Source of the DNA: Limoniibacter endophyticus
GTDB taxonomy: Bacteria; Pseudomonadota; Alphaproteobacteria; Rhizobiales; Rhizobiaceae
Direction of reading: 5' to 3'
DNA length: 64,000 bases
NCBI RefSeq assembly: GCF_014652835.1
Contig: NZ_BMZO01000004.1
Location: 162,812 to 226,811 of the forward strand
Shown one piece after another: positions 9,119 through 18,196 of the stretch. Below the pieces are notes generated by a model, which was given only the letters and a program-made list of their open reading frames with translations, was not told the origin of the DNA and did not search any database. A program made the position numbers and the translations under genes. The number at the start of each line of letters is the position of its first letter. Within the stretch, counting starts at the first letter, position 1.

Positions 9119-11056
9119 ATGTTTTCAAGAATCCTGATCGCCAATCGCGGCGAAATTGCCTGCCGGATCATCCGCACGGCTCGCCGTCTCGGCATTTCCA
9201 CCGTCGCCGTATACTCGGATGCCGATATGCAGGCAAAGCATGTGCGCGAGGCTGACGAAGCCGTGCATATTGGCGCGGCACCGGCCTCCGAGAGCTATCT
9301 CGACATCGCGCGCATAATTGCTGCTGCGAAGGAAAAGGGCGCGCAGGCCATTCATCCGGGTTACGGATTTCTTTCGGAAAATGCGCGGTTCGTCGAGGCG
9401 GTCGAGGCGGCTGGCCTCATCTTCATCGGGCCCTCCGCGCAGTCTATCCGCGCCATGGGACTGAAGGACGCCGCCAAGGCATTGATGGAAAAAGCCGGAG
9501 TGCCGGTCGTACCCGGTTACCATGGCGAAGCGCAGAATTTCGTACTTCTGGCCGGCAAGGCCAATGACATCGGCTATCCCATCCTCATCAAGGCCCGTGC
9601 TGGCGGTGGCGGCAAGGGAATGCGCCGTGTCGATCATCCCGATCATCTGGAGGAGGCGCTGGCCGCCGCGCGGCGCGAAGCAAAATCATCTTTCGGAGAT
9701 GAAGGCGTGCTGATCGAAAAGCTGATCGAAAAGCCGCGCCATATCGAGGTGCAGGTCTTCGGCGATGGACATGGCAATGTGGTGCATCTCTTCGAGCGCG
9801 ACTGCTCCGCACAGCGCCGTCACCAGAAGGTTATCGAGGAAGCTCCTGCTCCCGGGATGACAACCGAAATGCGCGAAGCCATGACGCAGGCCGCGATCAA
9901 GGCGGCGAAGGCAGTAGACTATCGCGGAGCCGGGACGATCGAGTTCATCGTTGATGCTTCGGAAGGACTGCGGCCAGATCGGTTCTGGTTCATGGAAATG
10001 AACACGCGGCTCCAGGTCGAGCATCCGGTCACCGAGATGGTCACCGGCCACGATCTCGTCGAGTGGCAGTTGCGCGTCGCGAACAATGAGCCGTTGCCGG
10101 TCAAGCAGGACGAGATAGGCCTGAACGGCCACGCCTTCGAGGCCCGGCTGTACGCGGAAGATGCCGCGCGCGATTTCTTGCCAGCAATCGGTCGCCTGCA
10201 TCATCTGCGTTTCCCGCAAGGAGCAGAGATCCGCATCGACAGCGGCATTGACCAGGGCGACGCGATCTCGCCATTCTACGATCCGATGATCGCCAAGCTC
10301 ATCACCCACGGCCGCGACCGTGCCCAGTCGCTCGCAGCTCTCACCCACGCGCTTGAGGCAACTCAGATCGCCGGTACGGTCACCAATCTCCGCTTTCTTG
10401 CCGCTCTTTCCAAAGATACGGATTTTCGCAGCGGTGATGTCGACACCGGACTGATCGAGCGCAAGCGGCAAGCATTGACCGCGACACACGAGCCTGAATT
10501 TCTTGATTTCGCCAAGGCAGCGCTTGCCGCGTCCGGTGCAAGGCCGCAAGCATCCGGCGATCCATGGGAAGCGCTTCCCGGCTATAGCCATTTCACGCCC
10601 GTCATCCACAAGGCAGCTCTCGGCTTTGCCGATGATACGCTTGAGTTTACGATCCGCGCCCGCGGCAATGGCAGCTTCGATATCGGCAGCGAATTCGATA
10701 CGCAAACCGCACGTCTATCGCCGGACGCGATCGCATCCGACGTTACGCATTGGCCTGGCCACGTCACCGTTTTCGGGCGGAAAGGAAGCTACGAGTTCAC
10801 ACTTGCTTCATCTGCTGTCGAGGCCGACGACCAGAGCGCCGGTAATGTCGTACGCGCGCCGATGCCGGGGCTTGTCAAGATCGTATTCAGGCAGGCAGGC
10901 GAGAGCGTAGCTAAGGGCGATGCGCTTCTCGTACTCGAAGCCATGAAGATGGAGCATACGATCAAGGCCCCGCGCGACGGAGTTCTCGAGGACATTGCGG
11001 AGCACAATGCTCAGGTCAGCGACGGCGTCGTGCTGGTGCGCTTCGCTGCTGCCTGA
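9119..11056 (+). CDS. mccA: Methylcrotonyl-CoA carboxylase, biotin carboxylase/BCCP (alpha) subunit
   Basis: This 645-residue subunit carboxylates its own biotin using ATP and bicarbonate. The N-terminal biotin carboxylase starts MFSRILIANRGEIACRI. The ATP-grasp loop is RAGGGGKGMR, and EMNTRLQVEHPVTE marks the active site. The C-terminal biotinyl domain carries EAMKMEH with the biotinylated lysine at about residue 610. Full length for the family. With mccB it forms the complex that acts after Ivd. A bidirectional terminator follows directly, so methylglutaconyl-CoA hydratase and HMG-CoA lyase, which often close this operon, are not here. The preceding 231 bases hold no recognisable gene. Confidence 0.95.
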   Translation: MFSRILIANRGEIACRIIRTARRLGISTVAVYSDADMQAKHVREADEAVHIGAAPASESYLDIARIIAAAKEKGAQAIHPGYGFLSENARFVEAVEAAGLIFIGPSAQSIRAMGLKDAAKALMEKAGVPVVPGYHGEAQNFVLLAGKANDIGYPILIKARAGGGGKGMRRVDHPDHLEEALAAARREAKSSFGDEGVLIEKLIEKPRHIEVQVFGDGHGNVVHLFERDCSAQRRHQKVIEEAPAPGMTTEMREAMTQAAIKAAKAVDYRGAGTIEFIVDASEGLRPDRFWFMEMNTRLQVEHPVTEMVTGHDLVEWQLRVANNEPLPVKQDEIGLNGHAFEARLYAEDAARDFLPAIGRLHHLRFPQGAEIRIDSGIDQGDAISPFYDPMIAKLITHGRDRAQSLAALTHALEATQIAGTVTNLRFLAALSKDTDFRSGDVDTGLIERKRQALTATHEPEFLDFAKAALAASGARPQASGDPWEALPGYSHFTPVIHKAALGFADDTLEFTIRARGNGSFDIGSEFDTQTARLSPDAIASDVTHWPGHVTVFGRKGSYEFTLASSAVEADDQSAGNVVRAPMPGLVKIVFRQAGESVAKGDALLVLEAMKMEHTIKAPRDGVLEDIAEHNAQVSDGVVLVRFAAA

Positions 11057-11060
11057 AGAG

Positions 11061-11099
11061 AAAAGAGCCGCCGGGGAGGTCAGCACCCGGACGGCTCTT
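11061..11099. terminator. Bidirectional terminator between mccA and a convergent small gene
   Basis: AAGAGCCG plus CCGGG (11063-11075) pairs with CCCGG plus CGGCTCTT (11086-11099), with one bulged A at 11091. A TCTT tail follows on the plus strand and TTTTCTCTT on the minus strand. Confidence 0.85.
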
Positions 11100-11158
11100 A
11101 TCTGGAGATCATCTGCGTTTTTACGTCTTGATGATCCTCTCCCTGTTTTATCCTCGAG

Positions 11159-11419
11159 TCAATGCGTAGCGAGCCAGCTGCGGGCAGAGCGCAACGCCTT
11201 GGCAATATCGCGCTTCCCCATAACGGTGGAAATTTCCGAGCGCAGGGTTTCGGCACGGATCGAACCCTTGATCGCAGCGATATTGAAGCATTTATGCGCC
11301 GAAACCAGATCGATGGGGCCTTTTTTGCCGGTCGCGTAGAGGACACCGAGCTGCAGAAAGTCATCTGCCGTGTTCGAACCCTTGGCTGCGAAACCTGCGT
11401 TTCCGTTGAAAAAGCCCAT
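11159..11419 (-). CDS. Small Sel1-like repeat protein
   Basis: This 86-residue protein contains one Sel1/TPR-like unit (ADDFLQLGVLYATGKKGP..DLVSAHKCFNIAAIKG, about residues 16-51), a helical repeat used in protein contacts. No signal peptide or membrane segment is seen. A GTG at 11422 directly precedes the ATG; the ATG at 11419 is chosen because GGAG sits seven bases upstream. It is a single-gene unit, convergent with mccA and sharing its bidirectional terminator. No function can be assigned. Confidence 0.72.
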   Translation of the reverse strand: MGFFNGNAGFAAKGSNTADDFLQLGVLYATGKKGPIDLVSAHKCFNIAAIKGSIRAETLRSEISTVMGKRDIAKALRSARSWLATH

Positions 11420-11853
11420 CACAATACTCCTTCACCTCTGGCCGTAGCGCCAGCCATTAAACCTCCCGCATCACATTTCGAAAACCGGACTGGTTCTGTC
11501 TGCGATGCGGTTGAACGCCGCGGCTTTGCGCCATCTGGTCGTTCGCCCTGTTGAGGATCACTATGAAGGAGAGCGTGCAAATTTGCGTTAAATTGCTTGC
11601 TTAATTTCCGGAAAACAAAGTCAAAACAGAGCGTTAAAGTTGCAATTCATTAAGTATGCCAAGCCTTGCATATGCAGCATTTTCCATATCTCGGTGCCAC
11701 CCCGGTTGTAAGAAATCGCTAACCGCGTTTGCGAGAGCCTTGTTTAGGCCGCGCATTTCTGCGTGGATGAAAATGCTTTGCGGACTGAAAAAACGGGGAT
11801 ACGCTCCCTTATCGCGACAATTGAGGAATTGTCCGATTGGGAGGAGGACCCGA

Positions 11854-12198
11854 ATGTATAAACTTTTAACGGCGATCGTCATGATCACCGGTATATCTGC
11901 ACCTGCATTTGCAGCCGAGCCGATCGTCGGCTCGTGGAAGCGCTCCAACGGCACGATCATCAGCTATCAGGCCTGCGGCACAGATACGTTTTGCGGCACC
12001 GTGATGACCGGCGAATACAAGGGTAAGTCAATCGGCCAGATGAAAGGCAAAGGCACCCATTACGACGGCATGGTCAACAAACTGGACGAAGGCAAGACCT
12101 ACAAGGGACGCGCCGAAGTCAGCGGCACTTCGATGAAACTTGCAGGCTGCGTGCTTGGCGGGCTCATCTGCAAGAACGAGACCCTGACGAAGCAATAG
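11854..12198 (+). CDS. DUF2147-type secreted protein
   Basis: This 114-residue protein has a cleavable signal peptide (MYKLLTAIVMITGISAPAFA, cleavage near residue 20-21). The remainder has the DUF2147 layout EPIVGSWKRSNGTIISYQACG..FCGTV....Y.GKSIG..K, followed by KTYKGRAEVSG and LKLAGCVLGGLICK-like ends. Four cysteines could form two disulfides in the periplasm. The frame stays open to 11656, but AGGAGG at 11842-11847 and the signal peptide fix the start at 11854. DUF2147 function is unknown. A terminator follows within ten bases. Confidence 0.85.
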   Translation: MYKLLTAIVMITGISAPAFAAEPIVGSWKRSNGTIISYQACGTDTFCGTVMTGEYKGKSIGQMKGKGTHYDGMVNKLDEGKTYKGRAEVSGTSMKLAGCVLGGLICKNETLTKQ

Positions 12199-12201
12199 AC
12201 G

Positions 12202-12238
12202 AAAGGACTGCGCCGCGAAGAACGACGCAGTCCTTTTT
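12202..12238 (+). terminator. Terminator after the DUF2147 gene
   Basis: An 11-bp stem, AAAGGACTGCG (12202-12212) with CGCAGTCCTTT (12226-12236), is followed by T residues. It lies between convergent genes and may also stop the leftward GST transcript. Confidence 0.9.
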
Positions 12239-12244
12239 ATTCAG

Positions 12245-12946
12245 TTACTGCGCACGCTGACCAAAGAGCACCTTCTGGGCGTCTTTGTCCTTTGCCAGAT
12301 CACTGCGCAGATCAGCGCCCACTGCCATTGCGCGCTCAATAGCTGGTCTGGCCATCAACGTCTCGAACCAGCGCTTGAGATGCGGAAACTCTTCGAGATC
12401 CTGCCCCTGGTTCCTGTAGGGCCTGATCCAGCCCACACATGCCATGTCGGCAATTGAATAGTCGCCAGCGAGGAACTCGCGATCGGCAAGGCGTTTGTTC
12501 ATCACACCGTACAGACGGTGGCATTCGTTCGTGTAGCGGTCGATGCCATACTGCACCTTTTCGGGCGCATAGTTGCGGAAATGATGCGCTTGGCCGGCCA
12601 TCGGTCCCAATCCGCCTATCTGCCAGAAAAGCCATTGTTCAACCTCGACACGGGCGCGTTCGTCGCTCGGATAAAACTTGCCGAACTTGCGGCCGAGATA
12701 TTGCAGGATCGCGCCGGACTCGAAAACGGAAATCGGCTGACTGCCCGGCCCCTCAGGATCGATAATGGCCGGCATGCGGTTGTTGGGTGAAATCGCCAGG
12801 AACGACGGCTCGAACTGCTCGCCCTTGCCTATGTTCACCATGTGAATTTCGTAGGGAATTCCAGCCTCTTCTAGATAAATCGTGATTTTCCAGCCATTCG
12901 GCGTCGGCCAGTAGAACAACTCGATCGGTTTGGTCTGCTCGGTCAT
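12245..12946 (-). CDS. Glutathione S-transferase family protein, YfcG/Ure2-like
   Basis: This 233-residue protein has an N-terminal thioredoxin-like domain with TPNGWKITIYLEEAG, the Nu-class/YfcG-type active-site signature. MPAIIDPEG supplies the cis-proline and FESGAILQYL the glutathione-binding motif. The C-terminal helical domain (from about residue 95) contains YSIADMACVGWI. YfcG and YghU enzymes act as glutathione-dependent disulfide-bond oxidoreductases; the same activity is plausible here but unproven. AAGGAG lies upstream of the ATG at 12946. It is transcribed alone. Confidence 0.9.
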   Translation of the reverse strand: MTEQTKPIELFYWPTPNGWKITIYLEEAGIPYEIHMVNIGKGEQFEPSFLAISPNNRMPAIIDPEGPGSQPISVFESGAILQYLGRKFGKFYPSDERARVEVEQWLFWQIGGLGPMAGQAHHFRNYAPEKVQYGIDRYTNECHRLYGVMNKRLADREFLAGDYSIADMACVGWIRPYRNQGQDLEEFPHLKRWFETLMARPAIERAMAVGADLRSDLAKDKDAQKVLFGQRAQ

Positions 12947-13423
12947 GTCTGCGTCTCCTTTGGAAACCGAACTATCGGCCGGAAAACACGTACCGTCACG
13001 TCAGCATTTTTGAACGGCAGATGAACGATGCTCTCATCATGAGTTCAGTGCGTGCGTGCAATTGTGTGCTCATCAAGGCAGTTCCAACGGAAACGAACAA
13101 AGGAATTGCGACAGGAAATACATAAATCGAGCCCCAGGACGTCACCGCCATGATCCGCTTCCTTTCCCTTCTGAACCATCTTCCAGCAGCCATATTCCTG
13201 TCGCTGCTGCTCGGCAGTCCACTGCTTGTGAACGCGGTTCAGGCAAGCGTCGAAGCCAACAGCGCGTTCATCGAAGCGCCGTTTTCGAAGAAGAACAGCG
13301 GCGCGGGATTCGTACTCATGGTTTCCCTTCAGCGCGCTTGAGGCGGATATATTCGCCCTTGTCCTCTCACGGAGCGCGACTAAGATGGCTCGTCAAATCA
13401 GTGCTCTTGCTTTATGATGCGAC
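12947..13423. other. Divergent intergenic region with two opposed, unproven small ORFs
   Basis: The interval separates the divergent GST and AMP nucleosidase genes. Plus-strand 13150-13341 could encode 63 residues beginning with a hydrophobic, signal-like stretch (SLLNHLPAAIFLSLLLGSPL). Minus-strand 13151-12996 could encode 51 residues with a membrane-like segment (IYVFPVAIPLFVSVGTAL) behind an AGGAAG site. They overlap by only two bases at 13150-13151, so both could be real, but neither resembles a known family. I do not call either as a gene. Confidence 0.35.
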
Positions 13424-14923
13424 ATGGAAAAACGAATCTACCCTCAGGCGATCGAGAGGATCGTCAGTCCCAAGCCGATAGAGCCGAAAACCTTCGCCGA
13501 CGCCACCGATGCGGTTCGCGCCCTCGCCGAGATTTACGAGCGCAACACCGCTTTCCTGCGGGACGCTTTCGATCAGGTAGCAACCGGGAAAGTGGAAGAG
13601 TGCCGCTTCCGCGCCTTTTATCCGCAAGTGTCGATCACCACTCCATCTTTTTCGCTGGTCGACTCCCGCCTTGCCTACGGGCATGTTCCAGAGCCTGGCC
13701 AATACACGACGACGATCACTCGTCCCGATCTCTTTTCGCCCTATCTGGAGGAACAGTTGCGGCTTCTGATCCGCAATCACGGCATAGGGATTACGGTCTC
13801 GGAGTCGACCACGCCGATCCCGATGCATTTTGCATTCCTCGAAGGTACCTATGTCGACGGCTCGAAGGCGGACGGCATCCGCCGGCCCTTGCGCGATCTG
13901 TTCGACGTTCCGGACCTGAACGCCACCGATGATCATATTGCCAACGGCACATTCGAACCCGTTCATGGCGAACCCCTGCCGCTTGCGCCCTTCACGGCCC
14001 AGCGCATCGATTATTCGCTACATCGGCTTGCCCATTACACAGCCACACGTCCCAAGCACTTCCAGAACTATGTGCTCTTCACGAATTACCAGTTCTACGT
14101 GGATGAATTCTGCCTTCATGCGCGCAAGTTGATGGCGGAGGGCGGCCATGGCTATGCGGCATTTGTCGAGCCCGGCAATGTCGTCACCGAAGCAGGGTCG
14201 GACAAGCCGGATGGCCCGCAAATCGGACGCTTGCCGCAGATGCCGGCCTATCATCTCGTCAAACCGGGCCATGGAGGCATTACCATGGTCAATATTGGCG
14301 TAGGTCCTTCCAACGCGAAAACCATCACAGATCATATCGCAGTGCTGCGTCCGCATGCGTGGCTGATGCTGGGCCATTGTGCCGGTCTTCGCAATACGCA
14401 AGCGCTCGGCGATTACGTTCTGGCACACGCATATGTTCGAGAGGATCACGTCCTGGACGACGATATCCCGGTCTGGGTCCCAATCCCTGCCCTCGCCGAG
14501 GTTCAGGTTGCCCTTGAACAAGCAGTCGCAGAGGTCACCGGTCTTTCCGGCTACGAACTGAAGCGCATTATGCGCACCGGCACGGTCGCGACTATTGACA
14601 ATCGCAACTGGGAACTGCGTGATCAGCGCGGTCCGGTCCAGCGCCTGTCGCAATCGCGTGCCATTGCGCTCGACATGGAATCCGCGACGATCGCGGCCAA
14701 CGGATTTCGCTTCCGCGTGCCGTACGGCACACTGCTCTGCGTTTCGGACAAACCGCTGCACGGTGAGTTGAAACTGCCGGGCATGGCCACCGAATTCTAC
14801 AAGCGTCAGGTTGCGCAGCATCTTGATATAGGCCTGCGCACCATGGAAAAACTCGCTGAAATGCCTACGGAGCGCTTGCATTCGCGCAAGTTGCGCAGCT
14901 TTTCAGAAACGGCTTTTCAATAA
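13424..14923 (+). CDS. amn: AMP nucleosidase
   Basis: This 499-residue enzyme hydrolyses AMP to adenine and ribose 5-phosphate and helps set adenylate pools. The N-terminal domain shows the amn-specific pattern RAFYPQVSI and SRLAYGHVPEPGQYTTTITRPDLF. The C-terminal half is the purine nucleoside phosphorylase-like catalytic domain, with LMLGHCAGLRNTQALGDYVLA and ALDMESATIAANGFRFRVPYG. Length matches the family. No clear ribosome-binding sequence precedes the ATG at 13424. It diverges from the GST gene and ends with its own terminator. Confidence 0.94.
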   Translation: MEKRIYPQAIERIVSPKPIEPKTFADATDAVRALAEIYERNTAFLRDAFDQVATGKVEECRFRAFYPQVSITTPSFSLVDSRLAYGHVPEPGQYTTTITRPDLFSPYLEEQLRLLIRNHGIGITVSESTTPIPMHFAFLEGTYVDGSKADGIRRPLRDLFDVPDLNATDDHIANGTFEPVHGEPLPLAPFTAQRIDYSLHRLAHYTATRPKHFQNYVLFTNYQFYVDEFCLHARKLMAEGGHGYAAFVEPGNVVTEAGSDKPDGPQIGRLPQMPAYHLVKPGHGGITMVNIGVGPSNAKTITDHIAVLRPHAWLMLGHCAGLRNTQALGDYVLAHAYVREDHVLDDDIPVWVPIPALAEVQVALEQAVAEVTGLSGYELKRIMRTGTVATIDNRNWELRDQRGPVQRLSQSRAIALDMESATIAANGFRFRVPYGTLLCVSDKPLHGELKLPGMATEFYKRQVAQHLDIGLRTMEKLAEMPTERLHSRKLRSFSETAFQ

Positions 14924-14929
14924 CAAAAA

Positions 14930-14982
14930 GGCGGATCGTCGCCTGCGTCCAGAAGACACAGCGACGATCCGCCCGCTTTCTT
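14930..14982 (+). terminator. Terminator of amn
   Basis: A perfect 13-bp stem GGCGGATCGTCGC (14930-14942) pairs with 14961-14973 and is followed by a short T-containing tail (CGCTTTCTT). Confidence 0.85.
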
Positions 14983-15103
14983 ACTCGCGCCTCAATCGGC
15001 ATTTTATAGTCGCGCTACCCACGCGTGAGAGCATACTTTCACGTTGCCGGCAGTTCGCGTTTCTGTCGTTACGAGCGTCGACCCACTTTATCGAAGAGCT
15101 TTC

Positions 15104-16141
15104 ATGTCCAAACGCAGTTTTCAGACCAGGCTCCGCAATCTCTGCCTCCTAGCTATAATTGCTCTATGCATTCCGCTGATCGCGGGCTTTTTTGGCCGTG
15201 TACATCCAGCTTTCGATTCCCTGGCGCATTTCCGGGCCCATCTGGCCGCTCTTATCGCGCTCTGTTCGCTGCCGCTTGTCCTGGGTTCCATGTGGCATCA
15301 TGCTGCGCTGGGTCTGTCATTGGCGTTGGCAAGTTTTCTCACCCTCGTTCCCTTGCAGACCCTGCTCCAGAACCCGTCGCGGGATGCACATGCCAGTCTC
15401 TCGGAAAGTGGGCCGCTCTATCGCCTGCTCCAGCTCAATCTGCGTTTTGATAACCCCGATCCCACCAGGGTGCTTTCGCTGATCGGGCGTGAGAATCCGG
15501 ATATCATCATCTTCCAAGAAGTTTCCGAGCAGGTCTCGATGCTCCCGGAACGCCTGAAGCATCTTTACTCTCATCAGATCAAGTGTCCCGATATCTCCGC
15601 GGTCGGTTCGGTCGCCATCCTGTCTCGTCGCCCCTTCCTCACTCAGCCCCTATGCGAAAAAAGCGGGCGGCTTGCCATCGTCACCGTCGATCTGAACGGT
15701 CAGCCGGTGCAGGTGGCAGGCGTTCACCTTGGCTGGCCATGGCCTTTCGAGCAACCTGAGGAAGTCGCCAGCCTCGAACCGGTCTTTGCAGCACTCGCTG
15801 ACGATGCGCTGGTCGCAGGCGATTTCAACGCGGCCGGCTGGAGCAACACGGTGCGCCGCATCGCGCTCGCCGGAGGTCTGACGCGCGGCAGCCATACCAG
15901 CCCCACCTGGCTGCATCATTCGCTGCCGAAAGTCCTGCGCCCGATTGTCGGCCTGCCTCTCGATCATGCGTTGAGCAAGGGAGCGGTGCAGATCGTCAAT
16001 ATTCGCAGCGGCGAGGATGCCGGCTCTGACCACACCCCGCTGTTGATCGACTTCGCCATTGGTCGCGAACCGTCTCTGGCGGAAGGCTCCACTGTCGTCG
16101 AGACACATGAAAAGCCCGCGACGAGTAGGGTCGCGGGCTGA
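15104..16141 (+). CDS. Membrane-anchored endonuclease/exonuclease/phosphatase-family protein
   Basis: This 345-residue protein has three predicted membrane segments in the first 90 residues (LCLLAIIALCIPLIAGFF; AHLAALIALCSLPLVLGSMW; ALGLSLALASFLTLVPLQ). An EEP-fold domain follows: NLRFDN..P (metal Asn), DIIIFQEVSEQ (catalytic Glu), HLGWPWP, AGDFNAAGW (Asp/Asn pair) and the terminal GSDHTPLLIDF (catalytic His). This fold includes nucleases and phosphodiesterases; the substrate is unknown, and the domain probably faces the periplasm. The frame opens at a TTG at 15044, but the ATG at 15104 preceded by GAAGAG is preferred. Its end overlaps the stem of a terminator used by the convergent gene. Confidence 0.84.
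   Translation: MSKRSFQTRLRNLCLLAIIALCIPLIAGFFGRVHPAFDSLAHFRAHLAALIALCSLPLVLGSMWHHAALGLSLALASFLTLVPLQTLLQNPSRDAHASLSESGPLYRLLQLNLRFDNPDPTRVLSLIGRENPDIIIFQEVSEQVSMLPERLKHLYSHQIKCPDISAVGSVAILSRRPFLTQPLCEKSGRLAIVTVDLNGQPVQVAGVHLGWPWPFEQPEEVASLEPVFAALADDALVAGDFNAAGWSNTVRRIALAGGLTRGSHTSPTWLHHSLPKVLRPIVGLPLDHALSKGAVQIVNIRSGEDAGSDHTPLLIDFAIGREPSLAEGSTVVETHEKPATSRVAG
16110..16139 (-). terminator. Terminator of the ETF-ubiquinone oxidoreductase gene
   Basis: Stem AGCCCGCGAC (16113-16122) pairs with 16130-16139; read leftward it is followed by TTTT. It overlaps the last codons of the convergent EEP gene. Confidence 0.82.
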
Positions 16142-16157
16142 TTTCACCCCCCGCCGA

Positions 16158-17843
16158 TCACATGTTCGGATAAACAGGTCCTTCGCCGCCCTGCGGCGGA
16201 ACCCAGGTGATATTGCCGTTCGGGTCCTTGATATCGCAGGTCTTACAGTGCACGCAGTTTTGCGCGTTGATCACGAAGCGTGCTTCCTCGACCTTATGCG
16301 GCTCATCAACGGTGAGCGAATTGCCGTCGGCATCCACCCATTCATAGACCGCAGCCGGGCAGTACCGCGCCGATGGGCCGGCAAATTCAGCAAACTCCGA
16401 GCGCCGCTGCAAGTCCATGTCAGCCACCTTCAAATGTACGGGCTGATCTTCTTCGTGGTTCGTGTTTGACAGGAACACTGAAGAGAGCCGGTCGAAGGTC
16501 AGCTTGCCATCGGGTTTCGGATATTTGATCGGCTTGTATTTCGACGCAGGTTCCAGCGATTTCGCATCACTCTTGCCGTGGCTGAGCGTGCCGAAAAGCG
16601 AGAACCCGAACAACTCGTTGGTCCACATGTCGATACCGCCGAGGCTCACGCCAAACAGACCGAGCTTCGACCAGAGCGGCTTTACGTTGCGGACCTTGCG
16701 CAGGTCTCTGCCGATCGCGCTGTCGCGCCAACCGTCCTCATAAGCCGTAAGCTCGTCATTGGAGCGGCCGGCAGCCAGGGCTTCCACGACCTGATCAGCA
16801 GCCTGAATGCCGGAGTGCACTGCATTGTGGCTGCCCTTGATGCGCGGCAAATTGACAAAGCCAGCCGCGCAGCCAAGCAGGGCTCCGCCGGGGAAAGTCA
16901 GCTTCGGCACGGATTGCCACCCGCCCTCTGTGATCGCACGTGCGCCGTAGGATACTCGTTTGGCGCCCTCGAACGTATTGCTGATCGCCGGATGCGTCTT
17001 GAAGCGCTGGAATTCCTCGAACGGTGCCAGGTAAGGGTTCTTGTAATTGAGATGCACCACGAAGCCGACGGCCACCAGATTGTCCTCGAGGTGATAAAGG
17101 AAGGAACCGCCGCCGGTCGTCATCCCGAGCGGCCAGCCGAATGAGTGCTGCACGAGACCCGGCCTGGCTTTGTCCGGCGCGACTTCCCACAGCTCCTTCA
17201 GACCGATGCCGTACTTGCCAGGATCGCGACCTTCGTCAAGCTTGTATTTGGCGATCAGCTTCTTGGCCAGCGAGCCACGAGCGCCCTCGCCAATGAGCAC
17301 ATATTTGCCCATCAGCGCCATTCCAGGGGTGAATCCCGGTCCATGAGTACCGTCGCGCTCAACACCCATGTCGCCGGTCAGGACGCCGGTCACTTCGCCA
17401 TTCTCGCCGAAGACCAGTTCGGTGGCAGCAAAGCCTGGATAGATTTCGACACCCAGCGCCTCTGCCTTGGCACCAAGCCAGCGGCAGACATTGCCGAGCG
17501 AGACAATGTAATTGCCGTGATTGTTCATCAGTTTCGGCATCAGGAAATTCGGGATACGCAGAGCACCGGACGGTCCGAGAACCAGAAATTGATCGTCGGT
17601 CACTTCGGTCTTGAACGGATGATCCTCTTCATCCCGCCAACCCGGCAGAAGCAGGTCAATACCCGAAGGGTCAACGACCGCGCCAGAGAGAATATGTGCG
17701 CCGACTTCGGCAGATTTTTCCAGAACGACAACGGAAAGATCGGGACTCTTCTGTTTCAGACGGATCGCAGCTGAAAGGCCAGCAGGCCCCGCCCCTACGA
17801 TTACAACGTCGAACTCCATGCTTTCCCGTTCGATCTCGCTCAT
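16158..17843 (-). CDS. etfQO: Electron transfer flavoprotein-ubiquinone oxidoreductase
   Basis: This 561-residue enzyme passes electrons from reduced ETF, the acceptor for acyl-CoA dehydrogenases such as Ivd, to the quinone pool at the inner membrane. It begins with the FAD motif VVIVGAGPAGLSAAIRL. GCAAGFVNLPRIKG and a ubiquinone-binding helical region follow. The C-terminal ferredoxin-like domain has CVHCKTCDIKDP (first Cys near residue 529) plus an upstream Cys in ARYCPAAVYEW, giving four ligands for one 4Fe-4S cluster. ATGs exist at 17855, 17843 and 17819; 17843 is preferred because GGGGGA overlaps the 17855 codon. A palindrome lies about 240 bases upstream. Confidence 0.94.
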   Translation of the reverse strand: MSEIERESMEFDVVIVGAGPAGLSAAIRLKQKSPDLSVVVLEKSAEVGAHILSGAVVDPSGIDLLLPGWRDEEDHPFKTEVTDDQFLVLGPSGALRIPNFLMPKLMNNHGNYIVSLGNVCRWLGAKAEALGVEIYPGFAATELVFGENGEVTGVLTGDMGVERDGTHGPGFTPGMALMGKYVLIGEGARGSLAKKLIAKYKLDEGRDPGKYGIGLKELWEVAPDKARPGLVQHSFGWPLGMTTGGGSFLYHLEDNLVAVGFVVHLNYKNPYLAPFEEFQRFKTHPAISNTFEGAKRVSYGARAITEGGWQSVPKLTFPGGALLGCAAGFVNLPRIKGSHNAVHSGIQAADQVVEALAAGRSNDELTAYEDGWRDSAIGRDLRKVRNVKPLWSKLGLFGVSLGGIDMWTNELFGFSLFGTLSHGKSDAKSLEPASKYKPIKYPKPDGKLTFDRLSSVFLSNTNHEEDQPVHLKVADMDLQRRSEFAEFAGPSARYCPAAVYEWVDADGNSLTVDEPHKVEEARFVINAQNCVHCKTCDIKDPNGNITWVPPQGGEGPVYPNM

Positions 17844-18081
17844 GCATTCCCCCATCGGCTGGCGTCAGAGACGCACTGGCTGGTTGTCACCGCTGGGCGT
17901 TGCGCTCTTCGCGCCGCCCCTGGCTTTTTGGCATCCGGACCGCAAATCCGGGCGCATGTCTTTAAAGCCACATTTCGTTCCGAAAGCCTATAGGCTCCGG
18001 ATCATTCTTCAAAGCCGAACGCAGTTTTGCGCAAAACGGTTTCTCATAAGGTCATTCATCATCCTGGCCAAATAATTACGC

Positions 18082-18095
18082 TTACGTCAACGTAA
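18082..18095. promoter_or_regulatory. Palindromic site TTACGT-CA-ACGTAA between etfQO and udg
   Basis: A perfect 6+6 inverted repeat with a two-base centre sits in the 353-base divergent spacer. As I recall, sites of this TTACGTnnACGTAA type are described for regulators of branched-chain amino acid and fatty acid catabolism (LiuR-type). EtfQO belongs functionally to that regulon. The regulator is unknown; this is inference. The rest of the spacer shows no gene. Confidence 0.45.
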
Positions 18096-18196
18096 TACAC
18101 ATTCTTCCTATCTGGTTCCACGCTTTTCACGTTGCCCCGGGGTGCGTTCTGGCAAAACTTGCGCTATTGACGAGTGGAATTTAATCGAGCGCCCGC

